Assembly (NCBI GenBank): GCA_016649925.1
Contig: JAENWO010000101.1
Location: 1 to 8,033, forward strand
Reading direction: 5' to 3'
Source: Actinomycetales bacterium
Lineage (GTDB): Bacteria; Actinomycetota; Actinomycetes; Actinomycetales; Beutenbergiaceae
DNA: 8,033 nt
Within the stretch, counting starts at the first letter, position 1. Each line of letters starts with the position of its first letter. Both the position numbers and the translations under genes were made by a program. Shown one piece after another: positions 4,781 through 8,033 of the stretch. The notes beneath the pieces are model-generated. The model ran no database searches, was not told where the DNA came from, and saw nothing but the letters and a program-made list of their open reading frames with translations.

Positions 4781-6153
4781 CCTCCACGCGCGCCCTGCGC
4801 ACCGCGACGGCTCTCCTCGCCGCCGGCGCTTTGCTCGCCGCCTGCGCACCGGGCTCCGGCTCGGACGACGGCGCCATCACCCCCGCCGCGAGCGGTGAGG
4901 TCTCCACCGACCTCGCCTCGCTCGGCGACATCACGCTCGCCGTCTGGGACCAGGAGGTCCGGGGCGGTCAGAACGAGCAGATCGAACAGCTCAACGCGGC
5001 GTTCACGGAGACGTACCCGAACATCACGATCGAGCGGAACTCCCAGTCCTTCGACGACCTGGAGACCACGCTGCGCGGCGCCCTCACCGGTGACGACGCA
5101 CCCGACGTGGTGCAGGCGAACAACACCCGCGGAGTGATGGGTGCGTTCGTGAGCACCGGTCTGCTGCTCAACCTCGACACCTACGCCGAGGCCTACGGCT
5201 GGACCGACCGCTACAGCCCTTCGGTCCTCGCGAAGTCGAGCTACTCCGAGGACGGCGCCACGTTCGGCGCGGGTCACCTCTACGGCCTGCCGCAGGTCGG
5301 CGAGATCGTCGGCATCTTCTACTCGCGCGCGGCGCTCGAGGCCGCAGGCATCGACGAGGACGCGCTGCTCGGCGGCACGTGGAGCGACTTCATCACCGCA
5401 CTCGAGACGGCGAAGGGCGCCGGCCAGGTGCCGATCCAGCTCGGCAACCTGGACGCCTGGCCCGCGGGTCACGTCTTCGGGCAGGTCCAGGCCCAGCACG
5501 TGCCGGCGGAGGAGATCGAGGCGCTCGGCATGGGCAACGAGGGTGCCGGCTGGACCACCCCCGAAAACGAGGCCGCCGCCGCCGAGCTGCAGGGTTGGGT
5601 GACGTCCGGCTACTTCAACGAGGGACCGAACGGCACCGACTACGACGCCGCCTGGACCACCTTCGGCGAGGGCACCGGCACGTTCCTCCTCGGTGGTTCC
5701 TGGCTCGCCGCGGACCTCGAGGCGGCCATGGGCAACGACCTCGGCTTCATGGCACCCCCGCCCGCCGAGGCAGGTGCGCCGGTCTCGACCACCGGTGGCA
5801 CCGGGCTGCCGTTCGCGATCACGGCGCAGAGCCCGAACGCGGACGCCGCGGCCGGGTACATCGACTTCCTCACCAGCGACGACGCGATGGAGATCCTGGC
5901 CGAGACCGGGAACATGCCCGTCAACCGGACGGCGGAGCTCGCCCCGGAGTCCGGCGTGAACGCCGACATCTTCGCCGCGTTCGGTGCGGTCAGCGAGACC
6001 GGCAACCTGCTGCCCTACCTCGACTGGGCCACCCCCACCATGGGTGACACGCTCGGTGCGGCGCTGCAGGACCTGATCGCCTCGCAGTCCACCCCGGCGC
6101 AGTTCACCGAGGCGCTGGAGGCGGACTACGGCGCGTTCGTCGCCGGTAGCTGA
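4777..6153 (+). CDS. Sugar ABC transporter substrate-binding lipoprotein (CUT1, SBP family 1)
   Basis: A 458-aa extracellular lipid-anchored receptor that captures a sugar and delivers it to the two permeases. The N-terminus has a lipoprotein signal peptide: Arg5/Arg8, a hydrophobic stretch (10-20) and lipobox LAAC with Cys23 as the lipidation site, followed by a Gly/Ser/Asp linker. The mature part has MalE-type features: ITLAVWD (52-58), FTETYPNITIE (76-86), a DDAPDVVQANN block (106-116), LYGLPQVGEIVGIFYSRAALEAAGI (168-192) as the family's LYGLP...FY segment, TWSDFITALETA (201-212), and GTFLLGGSWLAADL (301-314). Several Trp residues (227, 259, 274, 309, 417) could stack on sugar rings. The start is fixed by the GAAGGA ribosome site and signal peptide. 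The ATG overlaps the kinase stop by 4 bases; the first permease follows after 6 bases. The ligand is not identifiable from sequence. Confidence 0.95.
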   Translation: MTSTRALRTATALLAAGALLAACAPGSGSDDGAITPAASGEVSTDLASLGDITLAVWDQEVRGGQNEQIEQLNAAFTETYPNITIERNSQSFDDLETTLRGALTGDDAPDVVQANNTRGVMGAFVSTGLLLNLDTYAEAYGWTDRYSPSVLAKSSYSEDGATFGAGHLYGLPQVGEIVGIFYSRAALEAAGIDEDALLGGTWSDFITALETAKGAGQVPIQLGNLDAWPAGHVFGQVQAQHVPAEEIEALGMGNEGAGWTTPENEAAAAELQGWVTSGYFNEGPNGTDYDAAWTTFGEGTGTFLLGGSWLAADLEAAMGNDLGFMAPPPAEAGAPVSTTGGTGLPFAITAQSPNADAAAGYIDFLTSDDAMEILAETGNMPVNRTAELAPESGVNADIFAAFGAVSETGNLLPYLDWATPTMGDTLGAALQDLIASQSTPAQFTEALEADYGAFVAGS

Positions 6154-6159
6154 GCGCAG

Positions 6160-7029
6160 GTGCGAGGCGGCAACCGGCACCTGCCGTACCTGTACCTCGC
6201 GCCTGCCCTGATCCTGTACGCCGGGTTCCTGCTCTACCCGCTGCTCCGGTCCGCGCAGTTCTCGCTGTTCTCCTGGGACGGGTTGGGGGCGTCGACCTTC
6301 GTCGGCGCCGCCAACTACGTCGACCTCGTCCAGGACCCCCAGCTGCGGGCCGCGTTCGGGCACGCCCTCGTGCTGATCTTCTTCTTCGCCGTGCTGCCCC
6401 TGGGGATCGGGCTGATGCTGGCCGCGGTCCTCAACCGGGCGAAGGTCCGGGGGCTCGGCCTGTTCCGTACCGTCGTCTTCCTCCCGCAGGTCATCGCGAT
6501 GGTGGTCGTGGCCGTCGCCTGGCGGCAGATCTACGCACCGGACGGCGCCCTGAACAGCGCCCTGCGCGCCGTCGGGCTGGACGCTCTGACCCGGACCTGG
6601 CTCGGCGACTACACGTGGACGCTGCCCGCCGTCGGCCTCGTCGGGACGTGGGTCCAGACCGGCCTGGTGACCGTGCTCATGCTGGCCGGGATGGGACGCA
6701 TCCCGAGCGAGCAGTTCGAGGCGGCCCGCCTGGACGGCGCGGGCGCCGTCCGGGAGTTCTTCGAGATCACGCTGCCGAGCGTGCGGGGTGAGATCGCGGT
6801 GGCCCTGACCCTGACGATCGTCGCCGCGCTGAAGACGTTCGACCTCGTCTACGTCACCACGGGCGGCGGGCCGGGCAACTCGACCACCGTGCCCGCGTAC
6901 GAGGTCTTCCAACGGGCCTTCCGCGAGGGCGCGGTCGGCTCGGCGGCCGCCGTCGGGATCACTCTGACAGTCCTCATCTTCGGGCTGAACCTCGTGGTCA
7001 ACCGGATCGCCGAGCGGGGCGAACGATGA
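6160..7029 (+). CDS. Sugar ABC transporter permease, MalF-type (CUT1)
   Basis: A 289-aa inner-membrane permease. About six hydrophobic segments are visible near residues 9-29, 66-92, 103-122, 155-177, 212-232 and 262-282. The cytoplasmic EAA loop that docks the ATPase is at 187-208 (EAARLDGAG...ITLPSVRG). The N-terminal YLYLAPALILYAGFLLYPL is typical of MalF/UgpA-type subunits, as is the TTGGGPGNSTTV segment (233-244) before the last membrane helix. It starts with GTG, only 6 bases after the binding-protein stop, without a strong Shine-Dalgarno sequence; coupling from the preceding gene is likely. Its TGA overlaps the ATG of the second permease (ATGA). It should form a heterodimer with that protein. 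Confidence 0.95.
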   Translation: MRGGNRHLPYLYLAPALILYAGFLLYPLLRSAQFSLFSWDGLGASTFVGAANYVDLVQDPQLRAAFGHALVLIFFFAVLPLGIGLMLAAVLNRAKVRGLGLFRTVVFLPQVIAMVVVAVAWRQIYAPDGALNSALRAVGLDALTRTWLGDYTWTLPAVGLVGTWVQTGLVTVLMLAGMGRIPSEQFEAARLDGAGAVREFFEITLPSVRGEIAVALTLTIVAALKTFDLVYVTTGGGPGNSTTVPAYEVFQRAFREGAVGSAAAVGITLTVLIFGLNLVVNRIAERGER

Positions 7030-7844
7030 TCACCTCCCGGTTCGAGCGGTCGATGAACTACGTCATCCTCGTGGTGTTCGCCGTGTTCGCCCTCGCCCCG
7101 ATCGTCACGATCCTCCTCACGGCGCTGCAGCCCCAGAGCTCCGATGCCACGGGTGGCGTGCTCGGCCTGTACCCGGGCAACTTCGCGGACGCGTGGACCG
7201 AGGGCGACTTCGCCAGGTACATGCGCACCTCCCTGACCGTCTCAGCCGTCGTGGTCAGCGTCGCCCTGCTGTGCTCGATCCTGGCCGGCTACGCGTTCGG
7301 GACGATGCAGTTCTGCGGCTCGGGGCCCCTGTTCTACCTGTTCCTGCTCGGCCTGATGGTGCCCACCGAGGCGATCGTCGTCCCGCTCTTCTACGACCTG
7401 CGCGAGCTGGGTCTGACGAACACGCTGTGGGCGGTGGCGCTGCCGCAGATCGCGCAGTCGATCGCGTTCGGCACGTACTGGATGCGGGCCTACTTCCGGA
7501 CCAGCCCGCCCTCGCTGATCGAGGCGGCCACGCTCGACGGCGCGAAACCCTGGCGGGTGCTGTGGTCGATCCTCGTGCCCATCGGCCGCCCCGCCGTCGT
7601 CACGCTCACGGTCCTGACGTTCATGTGGACCTGGAACGAGTTCCTCATCCCCCTCGTGATGAGTCCGAACGGGGCGTTCCGCACCGCTCCCCTCGCGCTG
7701 GCGCTCTTCAAGGGACAGCACGTCCAGGCCACCGCCCTGCTCGCGGCGGCGGCCGTGCTCGTCGCGCTGCCGGTCGTGATCCTCTACCTGCTCCTGCAGC
7801 GCCACTTCATCCGCGGGATGCTCGAGGGAGCCGTGCGCGAGTAG
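7026..7844 (+). CDS. Sugar ABC transporter permease, MalG-type (CUT1)
   Basis: A 272-aa inner-membrane permease, partner of the preceding one. Hydrophobic segments lie near residues 12-33, 69-93, 101-123, 132-152, 187-210 and 236-258. The EAA loop is at 166-190 (EAATLDGAKPWR...LVPIGRP). MVPTEAIVVPLFY (111-123) and WTWNEFLIPLV (201-211) are typical of MalG/UgpE-type subunits. The start overlaps the previous stop by 4 bases. It is the last gene of the operon; no ATP-binding subunit follows, so a shared MsiK-like ATPase elsewhere is inferred. Its last codons and stop lie within a 24-base direct duplication (7826-7873), which has not changed the reading frame. Confidence 0.95.
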   Translation: MITSRFERSMNYVILVVFAVFALAPIVTILLTALQPQSSDATGGVLGLYPGNFADAWTEGDFARYMRTSLTVSAVVVSVALLCSILAGYAFGTMQFCGSGPLFYLFLLGLMVPTEAIVVPLFYDLRELGLTNTLWAVALPQIAQSIAFGTYWMRAYFRTSPPSLIEAATLDGAKPWRVLWSILVPIGRPAVVTLTVLTFMWTWNEFLIPLVMSPNGAFRTAPLALALFKGQHVQATALLAAAAVLVALPVVILYLLLQRHFIRGMLEGAVRE

Positions 7845-7873
7845 CGCGCGGGAGCCGTGCGCGAGTAGCGCGC
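7826..7873. repeat. 24-base direct tandem duplication across the permease stop codon
   Basis: Bases 7826-7849 and 7850-7873 are identical (each begins GGGAGCCGTGCG and ends GTAGCGCGC), and the first 6 bases recur at 7874-7879, giving about 2.25 copies. Copy 1 carries the last codons and TAG (7842-7844) of the MalG-type permease; copy 2 carries a second in-frame TAG (7866-7868). It is a replication-slippage product with no effect on the protein as read. Confidence 0.95.
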
Positions 7874-7875
7874 GG

Positions 7876-7918
7876 GAGCTCAGCCCGGGCTCACCGCCCG
7901 CAGCAGCTGCCTGAGCTC
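7876..7918 (+). terminator. Inverted repeat in the convergent gap, weak terminator candidate
   Basis: GAGCTCAG (7876-7883) and CTGAGCTC (7911-7918) are exact complements around a 27-base GC-rich loop, which itself contains the palindrome AGCCCGGGCT (7882-7891). It lies 31 bases past the permease stop and overlaps the 3' end of the convergent minus-strand gene. No U-run follows on either strand, so intrinsic termination is uncertain. Confidence 0.35.
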
Positions 7919-8033
7919 GCCGATGGCCTGTTGAGTCTCCACCAGGCGACCGGGGAGTCGCGCTGGTTGGCCATCGCCGGCGAACTTCTGCAGACCGCGC
8001 TGACCCATTTCGCCGACAGTTCCGGTGGCTTCT
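7880..8033 (-). CDS. C-terminal end of an unidentified gene, cut by the window edge
   Basis: A minus-strand frame enters at the right edge and runs 50 codons to TGA at 7882-7880. It reads EATGTVGEMGQRGLQKFAGD, then GQPARLPGRLVETQQAIGEL, then RQLLRAVSPG. Composition and G/C-rich third bases look like real coding, and the end is a likely amphipathic helix (VETQQAIGELRQLLRAV). The two other minus-strand readings of the same bases are less protein-like (Arg/Ser/Gly-rich in the one checked). No family can be named from the visible tail. It converges on the sugar-transport operon with only 35 bases between the two stop codons. Confidence 0.6.
   Translation of the reverse strand, partial: EATGTVGEMGQRGLQKFAGDGQPARLPGRLVETQQAIGELRQLLRAVSPG

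Noticed and set aside
4777..6153. Kinase plus binding protein as a single fused gene
   Set aside because: The kinase has its own TGA in the ATGA overlap, and the binding protein has its own ribosome site and signal peptide.
4624..6912. Minus-strand 762-codon open frame opposite the ABC operon
   Set aside because: Very long but low-complexity (Arg/Gly/Val/Glu), antisense to three confidently identified genes, and typical of GC-rich shadow frames.

Overview
The window is very GC-rich, its genes have strongly G/C-biased third codon positions, and its genes use ATG and GTG starts. It carries coenzyme F420 genes and a CUT1-type sugar ABC importer operon with no ATPase gene of its own. Together these point to a high-GC actinobacterium. 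A Micrococcales-like soil or plant-associated lineage is possible, but nothing here fixes the genus.

Left part (1-1938, minus strand). A short-period tandem repeat of nine 14/15-base units (21-152) sits at the left edge, downstream of a two-gene F420 module. In transcription order the module is an F420-dependent luciferase-like (LLM) dehydrogenase of the F420-G6PDH family (1938-940), then a stand-alone CofE-type F420-0:L-glutamate ligase (940-206). The stop of the first and the start of the second share one base, so the enzyme that adds the F420 glutamate tail is translationally coupled to an enzyme that uses F420.

Gap 1939-2247 (309 bases). It holds a TANNNT -10-like element 7 bases before the LLM start, a perfect 14-base palindrome, a reading frame that looks like the tail of a small protein but has no start (perhaps a frameshifted relic), and a long hairpin with a perfect 16-bp stem right behind the glycosidase stop codon.

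Middle and right (2248-7844). A divergent sugar-catabolism locus. A GH4 NAD/Mn-dependent glycosidase (3582-2248, minus) is read away from a plus-strand operon of PfkB-family sugar kinase (3623-4780), lipoprotein sugar-binding protein (4777-6153), and two CUT1 permeases (6160-7029, 7026-7844). Junctions are ATGA overlaps or a 6-base gap, so this is one transcription unit. The likely pathway: the lipoprotein captures an oligosaccharide or glycoside, the permeases import it using an ATPase encoded elsewhere, the kinase phosphorylates the imported sugar or a released monomer, and the GH4 enzyme cleaves the (phospho)glycoside inside the cell. GH4 phospho-glycosidases are usually fed by PTS transporters, so pairing one with an ABC importer and a kinase is the most interesting metabolic feature of the window.

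Right edge (7845-8033). A 24-base direct tandem duplication spans the second permease's stop codon. Beyond it is the C-terminal end of an unidentified convergent gene (minus strand, stop at 7880-7882) that runs out of the window. No rRNA, tRNA, CRISPR array, transposase or phage gene was seen.
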